Counted from the first letter of the stretch, positions 35,340-44,808 are shown. The stretch: DNA of 64,000 nucleotides from Chryseobacterium sp. FH2 (GCF_001045455.1 NZ_LFNE01000002.1:186001-250000), one strand, 5' to 3'. The notes: generated by a model from the letters alone, not told the origin. Numbers and translations: made by a program.

Positions 35340-36188
35340 ATGAAACAATTACAATCAAACCAGGAATTTCGTTTTAATGAAATCCTTTTCGAACACAGAA
35401 ACAAAGAATATGGGGCGTATGTTCTTAGAAATGAATCTGACAAAATTTTAACAAAAGCGCTTTTTATAGGTGTGAGCTTGCTAGCCGCGATTTCTATAAG
35501 CCCGTTTGTGGTTTCGGCTTTTGAATCTGAAGTGCCAACAAAAATACCCGAAGGAGTGGAGATTGTATTGCGAGATCCTGTAGTTCCTGAGCAATTGGTA
35601 GCACCCCCAAAAGATAATCCTGTAAAACCTGCTACAGCTCCTGACGTAAAAACGGTTGATGAAAGATTGCCGGAACCTAAAGCTCATGTAACAAATGAAA
35701 AAGTTGTAGAGAAGATTGAAGGTGCAATTGCAGGAGTTAAGAATAATCCGGAAGGTGAAGTAGCGCCTCCGAATAAGTATGTACCGATAGCTCCGGCTCC
35801 GGGCCCTGCAATTAATTATTCACCTCCAACTTTACCGGAAACTCCAAAGGTTGATAAAAACAAAATTGTTGATGCCGGTGATTTGGCTGTAGAAGCGGTT
35901 TTTGAAGGGGGTATCAATTCATTCAGAAATAAAGTAATGAGCAATTTTGATGGTTCAGGAATTGAATCAAATGGAGATGTGATGAAAACTACCGTTACTT
36001 TTATCGTTGAAATTGACGGTAGTATTTCGGGAATTAAAGCCAATGGGTCGGATGCTGATTTTAACAGCGAAGCGATTAGAACAATCAAATCTATTTCCAA
36101 CAAAGGAAAATGGAAACCAGGAAAAAATAAACAAGGCGAATCTGTCAGAAGTTATTTCAAATTCCCTATATCAATGAAGTTTGAATAA
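35340..36188 (+). CDS. TonB family energy transducer
   Basis: 282 residues from the ATG at 35340 (a GTG just before it is possible). The N-terminus FNEILFEHRNKEYGAYVLR is the typical Bacteroidota TonB start. One membrane helix (about 37-60) and a long proline-rich periplasmic spacer (about 70-180) follow. A TonB_C domain (about 190-282) contains VTFIVEIDGSISGIKANGSD. It transmits proton-motive force to outer-membrane receptors. It ends at a terminator built from two inverted DnaA-box-like sequences. Confidence 0.88.
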   Translation: MKQLQSNQEFRFNEILFEHRNKEYGAYVLRNESDKILTKALFIGVSLLAAISISPFVVSAFESEVPTKIPEGVEIVLRDPVVPEQLVAPPKDNPVKPATAPDVKTVDERLPEPKAHVTNEKVVEKIEGAIAGVKNNPEGEVAPPNKYVPIAPAPGPAINYSPPTLPETPKVDKNKIVDAGDLAVEAVFEGGINSFRNKVMSNFDGSGIESNGDVMKTTVTFIVEIDGSISGIKANGSDADFNSEAIRTIKSISNKGKWKPGKNKQGESVRSYFKFPISMKFE

Positions 36189-36212
36189 GTGATAAAAATA
36201 AATATTGAATAG

Positions 36213-36250
36213 TTATCCACAAAGAATTTTTTTTGTGGATAATTTTTTTT
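36213..36250 (+). terminator. terminator after tonB, stem made of two inverted DnaA boxes
   Basis: TTATCCACAAA (36213-36223) pairs perfectly with TTTGTGGATAA (36232-36242) and an eight-T run follows, a clean intrinsic terminator. Each arm also contains the exact DnaA box TTATCCACA, in inverted orientation, just upstream of parA. Confidence 0.75.
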
Positions 36251-36326
36251 ATTGCTAAATTGCTTATTAACAATATTTTAACTCAATTTTGGTTTTATCG
36301 ATTCATTGAGAGCAAGGAAAAATGTG

Positions 36327-36334
36327 TATTTTTG
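36327..36334 (+). promoter_or_regulatory. promoter -7 element of parA
   Basis: TATTTTTG, 18 bases before the ATG at 36353. It rules out the longer frame from 36233, which would also run through the terminator. Confidence 0.6.
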
Positions 36335-36352
36335 AGGCTTAAAGTTCTAATA

Positions 36353-37126
36353 ATGGCAAAAATCATAGGAATCGCTAATCAAAAAGGCGGGGTAGGTAAA
36401 ACTACTACGGCTGTAAACCTTGCAGCTGCGTTAGGAGTATTGGAGAAGAAAATATTAATCATCGATGCTGATCCACAGGCAAATGCAACGTCCGGATTGG
36501 GGGTTGATTATGTTCAGTATTCCACTTATAATTTGCTAGAACACAGTGCAGATACGAGAAGCTGCATCAAACAGACAACTACGCCCAATTTGGATATTGT
36601 TCCTTCTCACATCGACTTGGTAGCAGCGGAAATAGAATTAGTAGACAAAGAAGAGCGTGAGTATATGCTAAAAAAAGCATTACAAAGCGTAAGAGCTGAC
36701 TACGATTATATTATTATTGACTGCGCGCCTAGCTTAGGATTGATTACAGTAAATGCTTTAACAGCAGCTGATTCGGTAATTATTCCTATTCAATGTGAGT
36801 ATTTTGCCTTAGAAGGATTAGGAAAACTTTTGAACACGATTAAAAACGTTCAGAAAATTCACAATAAAGATTTGGACATTGAAGGGCTGCTTCTTACCAT
36901 GTATGACAGCAGATTGAGATTATCTAACCAGGTAGTTGAAGAAGTGCACGCTCACTTTCCTGAAATGGTTTTCGAAACGATTATCAGCAGAAACGTAAGG
37001 TTAAGTGAAGCTCCGAGTTTTGGGGAAAGTATCTTAAATTATGATGCTGAAAGCAAAGGAGCCATTCAGTATATCCAACTGGCAGAAGAAGTTCTGTTGA
37101 AAAATGAAAAGTTAGTAAAAAATTAA
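36353..37126 (+). CDS. parA: chromosome partitioning ATPase ParA
   Basis: 257 residues from the ATG at 36353. The deviant Walker A KGGVGKTT is at about residue 10-17, the DADPQANATSGLG block near 40 and the switch DCAPSLGLITVNAL near 124. With ParB it segregates the replicated origin along the nucleoid. The longer open frame upstream adds 40 hydrophobic residues that cross the promoter and is rejected. ParB starts 33 bases downstream. Confidence 0.94.
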   Translation: MAKIIGIANQKGGVGKTTTAVNLAAALGVLEKKILIIDADPQANATSGLGVDYVQYSTYNLLEHSADTRSCIKQTTTPNLDIVPSHIDLVAAEIELVDKEEREYMLKKALQSVRADYDYIIIDCAPSLGLITVNALTAADSVIIPIQCEYFALEGLGKLLNTIKNVQKIHNKDLDIEGLLLTMYDSRLRLSNQVVEEVHAHFPEMVFETIISRNVRLSEAPSFGESILNYDAESKGAIQYIQLAEEVLLKNEKLVKN

Positions 37127-37159
37127 AAAGAGTGTAAAGCCATAAGCTTAAAGCATAAT

Positions 37160-38050
37160 ATGAAGGACAAGAAAAGAGCAATGGGACGTGGTTTGGGTGC
37201 TATTTTAAGTGCCGAATCCAAAGCGACAATCAATTCTGCAACAGATGAAGGTGCAGACAAGTTTGTAGGAAATATCGTAGAAGTCGCACTTGAAGATATT
37301 TACCCGAATCCCACTCAGCCAAGAACTTATTTTGACGAGAAAGCGTTAAACGAACTTGCCAAATCTATCGGGAGCTTAGGGGTAATTCAGCCTATTACTT
37401 TACGAAAAGATGGTGAAAGGTTCGAAATTATATCTGGAGAAAGACGTTTCAGAGCATCTAAAATTGCTGGTTTAACTTCTATTCCGGCTTATATCCGTTT
37501 GGTGAATGATCAGGAGCTTCTTGAAATGGCCCTTGTTGAGAATATCCAAAGAGAAGATCTGGATGCGATCGAAATTGCATTAACATATCAGAGGTTGATG
37601 GATGAAGTAGGTCTTACTCAGGAAAATCTTAGCCAAAGAGTCGGAAAGGATAGAAGCACAATTACCAACTCAATCAGGTTGTTGAGGTTAAGCCCTGATA
37701 TTCAGAATGCTATTCGTAGTGGCGAAATTTCTGCAGGACATGGCAGGGCAATTATCAGCCTTGAAAGTGAGGAGCATCAGCAGATTTTATTTGATTTAAT
37801 TATTAAAGAAAAATTGAATGTCCGTCAGTCTGAACAGGCTGCTACTGCACTAAAAAATCCAAAGTCACCGACTGCAAAAAAAGTAAATGCGGAGCTTTCA
37901 AATAATTATAAAAGAGCACAGAAGACAATCGCCGATATTCTTGATGTAAAAGTTGAGATTAAAGCTTCTGCAAACGGTAAAAAAGGGAAAATTGTTCTGG
38001 ACTTCAAAAATGAAGATGAGCTGGAATATATTTTATCTCATATTAAATAA
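37160..38050 (+). CDS. parB: chromosome partitioning protein ParB
   Basis: 296 residues. The N-terminus KKRAMGRGLGAIL is the ParA-activating peptide. The CTPase motifs are seen as NPTQPRTYF near 52, GERRFRA near 93 and ENIQREDLD near 123. The HTH region LSQRVGKDRSTITNSIRLL is near 155. No consensus parS (TGTTNCACGTGAAACA type) was noticed by eye in the window. The stop abuts the next gene with no gap. Confidence 0.95.
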   Translation: MKDKKRAMGRGLGAILSAESKATINSATDEGADKFVGNIVEVALEDIYPNPTQPRTYFDEKALNELAKSIGSLGVIQPITLRKDGERFEIISGERRFRASKIAGLTSIPAYIRLVNDQELLEMALVENIQREDLDAIEIALTYQRLMDEVGLTQENLSQRVGKDRSTITNSIRLLRLSPDIQNAIRSGEISAGHGRAIISLESEEHQQILFDLIIKEKLNVRQSEQAATALKNPKSPTAKKVNAELSNNYKRAQKTIADILDVKVEIKASANGKKGKIVLDFKNEDELEYILSHIK

Positions 38051-38698
38051 ATGAAAAAATTACTTTTCACTTTTTTCTTGTGTCTTTTTGCATTGGCATA
38101 TTCACAAGTTAATCCAAATGATACTATTCGGGTAGAACACTACCCGAAGGACAGTATTTCTGCGGCAAAACCTGCAAAATCTGAGGCTTCTATAGTTCAG
38201 GATATTGAAAAGGTAAATGCAAAAACCTTGAAAAAAGCTCAAATCACAAAACTTAATCCTACAAAAGCAGGTTTGTATTCTGCAGTTTTGCCGGGATTAG
38301 GGCAGTATTACAACAAAAAATACTGGAAAATCCCAATCGTTTGGGGAGCTGTAGGTGTGGGAGCCGGAATTGCTATCTGGAATGACAATCAATATAAAAA
38401 ATACAGAGGATACTATATTGCAAAACTGAACGGAACTCCCGATGAATTTGTTGACAGTCATCCGTGGCTGGATAAAGTTGCACTAGGAAATGCACAAGAC
38501 AGGGCTAAAAGGCAGAGAGATTATGCCATTGCCATCACAGGCCTTATTTATATTTTAAATATTATGGATGCTGTAGTAGATGCCCATCTTTACGAAGGTC
38601 GTCATGATCCGGACTTATCATTCAGTCCTGCTGTTATTCAGGATGATTTTGGGATTGCTCCTCCGAAAACAGGGTTAAGTTTAAGTTATAGATTTTAA
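38051..38698 (+). CDS. DUF5683 membrane-associated protein
   Basis: 215 residues with a signal peptide (about 1-19). The DUF5683 core begins PTKAGLYSAVLPGLGQYYNKKYWKIP near residue 75, followed by a hydrophobic segment and, near 160-180, a second one (TGLIYILNIMDAVVDAHL). Function unknown. It starts immediately after the parB stop and sits 15 bases before dapB, a syntenic order common in Flavobacteriia. Confidence 0.87.
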   Translation: MKKLLFTFFLCLFALAYSQVNPNDTIRVEHYPKDSISAAKPAKSEASIVQDIEKVNAKTLKKAQITKLNPTKAGLYSAVLPGLGQYYNKKYWKIPIVWGAVGVGAGIAIWNDNQYKKYRGYYIAKLNGTPDEFVDSHPWLDKVALGNAQDRAKRQRDYAIAITGLIYILNIMDAVVDAHLYEGRHDPDLSFSPAVIQDDFGIAPPKTGLSLSYRF

Positions 38699-38713
38699 TC
38701 AATATAAAATTTT

Positions 38714-39415
38714 ATGAAAATAGCATTAGTAGGATATGGGAAAATGGGTAAAATCATTGATGAAATTGCCACAAAAAGGGGTCATGAAGTAGTGGCCCGT
38801 CTGAAAGAGACTCCTACTGCTGAAAATCTTAATAATCCAGATGTGGCGATTGAATTTTCTTTACCGGAAGTAGCATTTGAAAATATCAAAGTCTGCCTGG
38901 AAAATAAAATTCCTGTAATCTGTGGGACAACAGGGTGGCTTGAAAAGAAGCCTGAAATAGAACAAATTGCAGTTGATAACGGAACAGCATTTTTATATGG
39001 TTCAAATTTTAGTTTAGGAGTGAATTTATTTTTTGCTTTAAACGAAAAATTGGCAGACTTAATGAAAAATGTCGATGAATATTCTTGTCAGTTAGAAGAA
39101 ATTCACCACATTCATAAGCTTGATGCCCCAAGTGGGACGGCAATTTCCATTGCAGAGGGTATCTTTAAACATAATCCAAAATTTGAAGCATGGAAGCTGG
39201 AAGAGACACAAGGGAATCAGTTGGGTATTTTTGCAATCCGTGAAGATGAAGTTCCTGGTACTCATAGTGTTTTCTACAGAAGCGAGGTTGACGAAATTGA
39301 AATTAAGCACACTGCTTTTAATAGAAATGGTTTTGCGCTGGGAGCAGTAGTCGCTGCAGAATGGATTAAAGGAAAAAAAGGAAATTTCGCTATGAAAGAT
39401 GTTTTGGGACTTTAA
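38714..39415 (+). CDS. dapB: 4-hydroxy-tetrahydrodipicolinate reductase
   Basis: 233 residues. The Rossmann start ALVGYGKMGK, the loop CGTTGW near 74 and the catalytic signature EIHHIHKLDAPSGTA near 130 are clear. It reduces the DapA product with NAD(P)H on the way to diaminopimelate and lysine, feeding the wall. It is in an operon-like run from parA to dapB. Confidence 0.95.
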   Translation: MKIALVGYGKMGKIIDEIATKRGHEVVARLKETPTAENLNNPDVAIEFSLPEVAFENIKVCLENKIPVICGTTGWLEKKPEIEQIAVDNGTAFLYGSNFSLGVNLFFALNEKLADLMKNVDEYSCQLEEIHHIHKLDAPSGTAISIAEGIFKHNPKFEAWKLEETQGNQLGIFAIREDEVPGTHSVFYRSEVDEIEIKHTAFNRNGFALGAVVAAEWIKGKKGNFAMKDVLGL

Positions 39416-39471
39416 TTTGTAACAAATCTCTTAAATTGCAAACTAATAGTAAGAAATAATGGGAGGTAAAA

Positions 39472-39505
39472 ATTACTCATTGCTCATTACCAATTACTCA
39501 TAATT
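39472..39505. repeat. intergenic repeat of ATTACTCATTGCTCATT words
   Basis: ATTACTCAT / TGCTCATTAC / CAATTACTCATAATTA is a degenerate tandem repeat like the obg-adk spacer in inverse orientation. Confidence 0.4.
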
Positions 39506-39526
39506 ATAGATTAGGCACAAAAATTT

Positions 39527-41182
39527 ATGAATTATTTTTTAACTTATACAGTATACGTTCTCATTTTATCTGTATTGATGGGGATATCAACTTGGAAGCT
39601 ATTCAAAAAAATGGGGTATAGCCCATTATTTGCATTTATCCCTTTTTACAACTATTTCATTATTTTAAAAGAAACAAAACATCCGAAATGGTGGGCAATT
39701 TTATCGTATTTACCAATCGTAGGTCCTATCATGATGTCTGTTTTTCATATTTATTTAATGAAAAAATTCGGAAAAACCCTTTTCCAGAATCAGCTTCTTA
39801 CGGTAATTCTTCCGTTTATTTATATGGCAACGGTAAATTATTCTAAAGATGTAGAGTTAGAAGATGAAAATGCTGATGAATTATTCTTAACAGACGAAGA
39901 AAAAAGTACAAAAAAGAAAGATACTTTTGCAGGCTCTATCACATTCGCAGTAGTTTTTGCAACGATTATCCATGTTTTTGTAACGCAGCCTTTCGGGATT
40001 CCTACAGGTTCAATGGAAAGAACATTATTAGTAGGTGATTTCCTTTTTGTAAATAAATGGAGCTATGGTTACAGATTGCCGATGCGTCCTCTTGCAATTC
40101 CTTTCTTACAGGGAACGATTTTCGATTCAGGTGAAAAGGGAAATCCTAAAGATGATCCAAAATCTTATGTTGATGGAGTAAAACTTCCTTACGAAAGAAT
40201 TCTCCAATTCAATAAACCACAGAAGAATGATGTTGTAGTTTTTAACTATCCACAGGATTCTGTGCATACAGCAATTGACAGAAAAGATCCTTACGTAAAA
40301 AGATGTGTTGCAGTTGCCGGTGATACTTTCGAAATGAGAGCAGGAAGACTTTTCGTAAACGGAAAACCAGAAACTGTTTTGGGAGATCAGGAGGTTCAGC
40401 ATGGATATACGGTACTGAGCGGTGAGCAAATTGATATACCTAGTTTATATGATACTTACGGTTTCTTACCTGTTAGAGAAGAACAACAAGATAAGGGATT
40501 TGTTTATATATTTCAAGGACTTACTGATAAGACTGCTAAAGAAATTAAAGCTTTGCCTAGTGTTATCAGTATGGAAGAAAATATCTTTCCAAAAGGTTCT
40601 GCAACAATTTCTTATAAATTAAATGCTGATAAAACGGCTTATACCAAAAGCATTGATACTACTCAATCTATTTTCCCAATCAACAAACCTTGGAACCAGG
40701 ATTGGTACGGTCCGCTTACAATACCTAAAAAAGGGGATGTTGTTACTATTAATCAGGAAACATTACCGGAATATCAATGGATTATTTCTAAATACGAAAA
40801 CAATAAATTAGAAAATAAAAACGGAAAAATTTTCATTAACGGAAAAGAAACAAATCAATATACTATCAAACAGGATTACTATATGATGGTGGGAGATAAC
40901 AGAGACGCTTCTTTGGATGCAAGATTCTTTGGTTTTGTTCCTGAAGAGAACATCGTTGGAAAACCAATGTTTACATGGATGAGCGTACAAGGTGTTTTCT
41001 CAGATGCGAGCTCAACATATCAGGCTCCTAAAAAAATCCGTTGGGAAAGAATGTTTAAAGCAACAAATACGGGTGAAGCCAATAAAGCTTCGTATTGGTG
41101 GATTGCTGTAATGATTCTTATCTTATTCTTTGGATGGGATTATTTTGCAAAACTTTTCAGAAAGAAAAAAACTGAAGAATAG
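39527..41182 (+). CDS. lepB: signal peptidase I, long Bacteroidota form
   Basis: 551 residues, longer than the roughly 320 of E. coli because of extra N-terminal helices and an insert. A DUF5684-like membrane region covers about 1-110. The catalytic Ser162 is in PTGSMERTL, Lys258 in YVKRCVAVAGD and the GDNRDASLDARFFGFV box near 463. A C-terminal membrane helix is present. It cleaves Sec signal peptides at the inner membrane. The stop overlaps, by one base, the start of a second S26 gene that lacks these residues. Confidence 0.93.
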   Translation: MNYFLTYTVYVLILSVLMGISTWKLFKKMGYSPLFAFIPFYNYFIILKETKHPKWWAILSYLPIVGPIMMSVFHIYLMKKFGKTLFQNQLLTVILPFIYMATVNYSKDVELEDENADELFLTDEEKSTKKKDTFAGSITFAVVFATIIHVFVTQPFGIPTGSMERTLLVGDFLFVNKWSYGYRLPMRPLAIPFLQGTIFDSGEKGNPKDDPKSYVDGVKLPYERILQFNKPQKNDVVVFNYPQDSVHTAIDRKDPYVKRCVAVAGDTFEMRAGRLFVNGKPETVLGDQEVQHGYTVLSGEQIDIPSLYDTYGFLPVREEQQDKGFVYIFQGLTDKTAKEIKALPSVISMEENIFPKGSATISYKLNADKTAYTKSIDTTQSIFPINKPWNQDWYGPLTIPKKGDVVTINQETLPEYQWIISKYENNKLENKNGKIFINGKETNQYTIKQDYYMMVGDNRDASLDARFFGFVPEENIVGKPMFTWMSVQGVFSDASSTYQAPKKIRWERMFKATNTGEANKASYWWIAVMILILFFGWDYFAKLFRKKKTEE

Positions 41183-41856
41183 TGTTTAAAAATAAAATAT
41201 TTAATAAAGTTCTTCTTACCGGAAGCTTTATTGTAACTCTTTTTATTATTGCAAAACTCTCAGGGGTTTTGCAATATGCTTTTGTACCACAGGCCGGAGG
41301 TGAACCTACAATTAAAAGAAAATCATTTGTTGTCCTTACCAATATTTTACCTTATGACAAGAATAAATTACTAACTTATAATCAGGATAATGAATTTGGT
41401 AAAGGTGTTTTTGTACAACGCCTTGTAGGAGTGGCTGGGGATAAAATTTATATGAGAAACGGTGATCTATTTGTTAATAATATTTTAGTGGATTCTAAAT
41501 TTAATCTGAAACATTCTTATAAAATAGACAGGGCTTTTGTTAATTATTTAATGATGGAGGGTTTTTCTGAAAATGATTTTTTTCAAATTGATAAAGATTA
41601 TTTTATTACTCAACTAAGCAAAAACGAATTAAATAAAAATTTTTTTTACGAAAGATTCATAAATCCAAATGTGGATAATGATATTTTTAGAATTTATAAT
41701 AAAAATTGGACCGCAGATAATTTTGGCCCTGTAATTATTCCTATTAATAAAGTATTCTTTTTGGGAGACAATCGTAATGCAAGTTTGGATTCGCGATACA
41801 TAGGATTTGTAGATGAAGATAAAATTACGGGAAGAATTATTTATCCAAATAATTAA
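41182..41856 (+). CDS. S26 signal-peptidase paralogue lacking catalytic Ser and Lys
   Basis: 224 residues from a GTG that shares one base with the lepB stop. It has one N-terminal helix (about 12-32). In the place of PTGSMERTL it has PQAGGEPTI (Gly39 where Ser should be), and in the place of YVKRCVAVAGD it has FVQRLVGVAGD (Gln79 where Lys should be). The structural box LGDNRNASLDSRYIGFV is kept. Frame is intact. A non-catalytic partner or regulator of LepB is a reasonable guess. Confidence 0.75.
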   Translation: MFKNKIFNKVLLTGSFIVTLFIIAKLSGVLQYAFVPQAGGEPTIKRKSFVVLTNILPYDKNKLLTYNQDNEFGKGVFVQRLVGVAGDKIYMRNGDLFVNNILVDSKFNLKHSYKIDRAFVNYLMMEGFSENDFFQIDKDYFITQLSKNELNKNFFYERFINPNVDNDIFRIYNKNWTADNFGPVIIPINKVFFLGDNRNASLDSRYIGFVDEDKITGRIIYPNN

Positions 41857-41864
41857 AAATAATT

Positions 41865-42473
41865 ATGCAAAATGTATTATTGCCGGTGTTTTATTTACCA
41901 CCGATTTCTTGGTTTTCAGTGTTTTTAGATACTGAAAATGAAGTGCTTTTCGAACAATTTGAAAATTTTCCAAAGCAGACATACAGAAACAGAGCTAATA
42001 TTTATGGAGCAAACGGAAAACTTTCATTAATCATCCCAATCAATCATAATGGGAAAAGAGAAATGAAAGATATTGAAATTTCGTACAGGGAGGATTGGAG
42101 AAATCTTCATTGGAAATCAATCAAGACAGCTTATCAAAGTTCTCCGTATTTTGAATATTATGAAGATAAACTCAGAAAAATATTTGATTTGAAAGAAAAA
42201 AATCTTTTAGATTTTAACCTTAAAGGATTAGAAATTATTCAGCAGATATTAAAAACAGAAAAGGCACACTCTTTGAATATAGAATACATCAAAGATCCTG
42301 TCGAAATAAACTTTCGTGAAAAATTTTCCGCAAAGTTACCTTCAGAATTTCAAATGGAAGATTACTATCAGACTTTCACAGATAAATTGGGATTTTTAAA
42401 AGATTTATCGGTTTTGGATCTAATTTGTAACAAGGGACCGGAATCTTTGACTTATATTAAAAATATTAAATAA
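41865..42473 (+). CDS. WbqC family protein
   Basis: 202 residues, cytosolic. The family start LLPVFYLPPISWFSVFL, the middle YRNRANIYGANGKLSLIIPI near 45 and the DWRNLHWKSIKTAYQSSPYFEYY block near 75 are all present. WbqC-like proteins occur in O-antigen clusters but are also conserved near lepB in Bacteroidota. The biochemical role is not established. It starts 8 bases after the S26 paralogue. Confidence 0.88.
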   Translation: MQNVLLPVFYLPPISWFSVFLDTENEVLFEQFENFPKQTYRNRANIYGANGKLSLIIPINHNGKREMKDIEISYREDWRNLHWKSIKTAYQSSPYFEYYEDKLRKIFDLKEKNLLDFNLKGLEIIQQILKTEKAHSLNIEYIKDPVEINFREKFSAKLPSEFQMEDYYQTFTDKLGFLKDLSVLDLICNKGPESLTYIKNIK

Positions 42474-42483
42474 TTATACTCAT

Positions 42484-44166
42484 ATGAAAAAGGTATTGTT
42501 AGCTGCCGTTTTTTTGACAGGCTTAAACCTGGCTTTTGCGCAGGATGCTAAAGGAAAAACCGTTGACCCGAAAGAAGATAAAGATTTGATGACGTGGTAT
42601 CACAAAGATTTTGCAACTTCTAAAGTATATGGTGTAAACACTGTAAATGCCTATAAATATTTGGAATCCAAAGGTCTTAAACCAACTACGGTTGTTGTAG
42701 GTGTTTTAGATAGCGGTGTTCAGGTAGATCACCCGGGTTTGATTAAAAACATTTGGTCAAATCCAAATGAAGTTCCAGATAATGGGAAAGATGATGATGG
42801 AAACGGATATGTCGATGATATTCATGGATGGAATTTCATTGGCGGGAAAAACGGCGATATTGATGTAGATAACATGGAGGTAACTCGTGTTGTGAAAAAA
42901 TATAAGCCTGTTTTTGAAGGTGACGATTCTACAAAAAATAAAGCTAATCAAGCTAAAATGCCTGAAGAGTTTGCAATGTATATGAAGTCTAAAGAAATGT
43001 TTACTAAAAAAAGTATTGAAGGAAGACAGGGTTTGCAAACTTTTACAATGATAAAAGAATCTATTCCTAATATGATCAGATTATTGGGAGGTAAGTCATT
43101 AACACCTGAAAATGTCAGTGCAATAAAGTCAGTGACAGATCAAAAGGATGCTTTTGCTCTACAGGTTTTAAATCAGCTTTCTCAAAATCCTGAATTTCAG
43201 GGAAAATCAAGTGCAGATTTTGAAAAACAAATTACAAAAGAAATGAAAGAAGCTTTAGAAGAATATACTCCTAAAGCTCAACAATATGATTTGAATTTTG
43301 ATCCGAGAGCTGAAATTGTAGGTGACAATTATGATGATTATTCTCAGAAAGATTATGGAAATAACCACTATGAAGGTCCTGATGCAAGACACGGAACCCA
43401 TGTTGCCGGTATTATTGCGGGGCTTCCGCAAGGAAAAGAAGTTCAGTATGGTGTAGCTTCTAAAGTAGCTAAGATTATGTCTGTAAGAACGGTTCCGAAC
43501 GGAGATGAAAGAGATAAAGATGTTGCAAACGCTATCAGATATGCTGTAGATAATGGTGCTAAAGTTTTAAACATGAGTTTTGGTAAACCGGTTTCCCCTG
43601 GTAAAGACGTTGTTTGGGATGCATTTAAATATGCTGAAGATAAAGGAGTACTTTTAGTAAAAGCGGCCGGAAATGAAAACGAAGACGTTGCAGAGCATCT
43701 TGCTTATCCTACAAACTTTAAAAATATTACGGACGAAAAACCATTTGTGAACAACGTACTCGTTGTAGGAGCAAGTACCAATAAAAATAATGAATTAAGA
43801 GCCAGCTTTTCAAACTTCAATAAGAATATGGTAAACGTATTTGCCCCGGGTGAAGAGATTTATTCTACAGTTCCTCATAACGAGTATGAATATTTACAGG
43901 GCACTTCTATGGCGTCTCCGGTAGTAGCTGGAGCAGCGGCTGTTTTACTGGCTTATATGCCGAATTTGAAGCCTTATCAGATTATTGAAGCCTTAGTAAA
44001 ATCAAGTAATCCGAATACAGAAAATCAGTTTAATGATTTTTCTCAGGCCGGAGGGGTGATTGATGTGAAAAGAGCAGCAGAGTATGCCTACACAAATTTC
44101 TATAATGGAAAATCTGTATCTTCTGCAAAACGTGCAAAATCCGTAAAAAAGCCTGTTAAAAAATAA
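42484..44166 (+). CDS. S8 subtilisin-like serine protease
   Basis: 560 residues with a signal peptide (about 1-19). The triad is visible: Asp in VGVLDSGVQVDHP near 81, His in DARHGTHVAGI near 307 and Ser in GTSMASPVVAG near 478. The oxyanion Asn is in KAAGNEN near 397. An insert of about 180 residues between Asp and His is larger than in subtilisin. The C-terminus is basic (KRAKSVKKPVKK). No sorting domain is obvious, so it may be periplasmic or outer-membrane-linked. Confidence 0.92.
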   Translation: MKKVLLAAVFLTGLNLAFAQDAKGKTVDPKEDKDLMTWYHKDFATSKVYGVNTVNAYKYLESKGLKPTTVVVGVLDSGVQVDHPGLIKNIWSNPNEVPDNGKDDDGNGYVDDIHGWNFIGGKNGDIDVDNMEVTRVVKKYKPVFEGDDSTKNKANQAKMPEEFAMYMKSKEMFTKKSIEGRQGLQTFTMIKESIPNMIRLLGGKSLTPENVSAIKSVTDQKDAFALQVLNQLSQNPEFQGKSSADFEKQITKEMKEALEEYTPKAQQYDLNFDPRAEIVGDNYDDYSQKDYGNNHYEGPDARHGTHVAGIIAGLPQGKEVQYGVASKVAKIMSVRTVPNGDERDKDVANAIRYAVDNGAKVLNMSFGKPVSPGKDVVWDAFKYAEDKGVLLVKAAGNENEDVAEHLAYPTNFKNITDEKPFVNNVLVVGASTNKNNELRASFSNFNKNMVNVFAPGEEIYSTVPHNEYEYLQGTSMASPVVAGAAAVLLAYMPNLKPYQIIEALVKSSNPNTENQFNDFSQAGGVIDVKRAAEYAYTNFYNGKSVSSAKRAKSVKKPVKK

Positions 44167-44199
44167 TATATCTGTCTGTATTTAAGGCGAAAGCATAGA

Positions 44200-44226
44200 A
44201 AGTCCGAATTTTTCGGACTTTTTTAT
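44200..44226 (+). terminator. intrinsic terminator after the subtilase gene
   Basis: AAGTCCGAA and TTCGGACTT pair around TTT, followed by TTTTATTT. Confidence 0.85.
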
Positions 44227-44291
44227 TTCTATTTTTTAATTTTGGCACACTTTTTTGTAACTTTAATATATCTATAATAATAAACAACAAT

Positions 44292-44786
44292 ATGAAAAAG
44301 TTACTACTTGCAGGAATGTTGGGAACTTCACTTTTTGCGGTGTCTTGTTCCACAGTTAATAATGCAAAAACAGCTCAAAACCAGAGATCAGAATTCCTGA
44401 AAATGAAAGGAGATTGGCAGGTCGTAAGCATTGATTACGATAAGAAATTTAAAATTAAGCCTTTCGACGAAGGAATTGATGCGCAATGTTTTGTAGGAAG
44501 CCATTGGAGATTAATCCCAAATAATTGGACAGGAGCTTATACTCTAAGCGGAGGAGGAAACTGTGGGGCAGGATTTACACAGCCAATTAAAATTGATGTA
44601 AAAAGCGGAAATACCTTTGAGTTTAAGAAAATAGCTGACGGTACAAAAGCAAAACAAAATACAGCGGGATATGTGTTGACCTTGATAAATCAGTCTACGG
44701 ATCAGTTTTCGCTTGAGCAAAACGTTCCTTTTGACGGAGAAAATGTAAGAGTTGTCTACAACTTTGAAAGAACAGGAATGAAATAA
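44292..44786 (+). CDS. lipocalin-like lipoprotein
   Basis: 164 residues. Lipobox VSC at Cys19. The mature domain begins with MKGDWQVVSIDYD, a lipocalin-like first strand, and has NWTGAYTLSGGGNCGAGF in the middle and VRVVYNFERTG at the end. Bacteroidota lipocalin-family lipoproteins are periplasmic or outer-membrane binding proteins with unknown ligand. The OmpA-family gene follows after 22 bases. Confidence 0.75.
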   Translation: MKKLLLAGMLGTSLFAVSCSTVNNAKTAQNQRSEFLKMKGDWQVVSIDYDKKFKIKPFDEGIDAQCFVGSHWRLIPNNWTGAYTLSGGGNCGAGFTQPIKIDVKSGNTFEFKKIADGTKAKQNTAGYVLTLINQSTDQFSLEQNVPFDGENVRVVYNFERTGMK

Positions 44787-44808
44787 TTAACCACAAAAGA
44801 TAAAAAAA

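Noticed and set aside
36233..36352. N-terminal extension of ParA with a hydrophobic stretch
   Set aside because: It starts inside the terminator and crosses the parA promoter; ParA family proteins start at MAKIIGIANQKGG.
37127..37159. parS site between parA and parB
   Set aside because: Looked for a TGTTNCACGTGAAACA-type palindrome here and elsewhere by eye; none was recognised.
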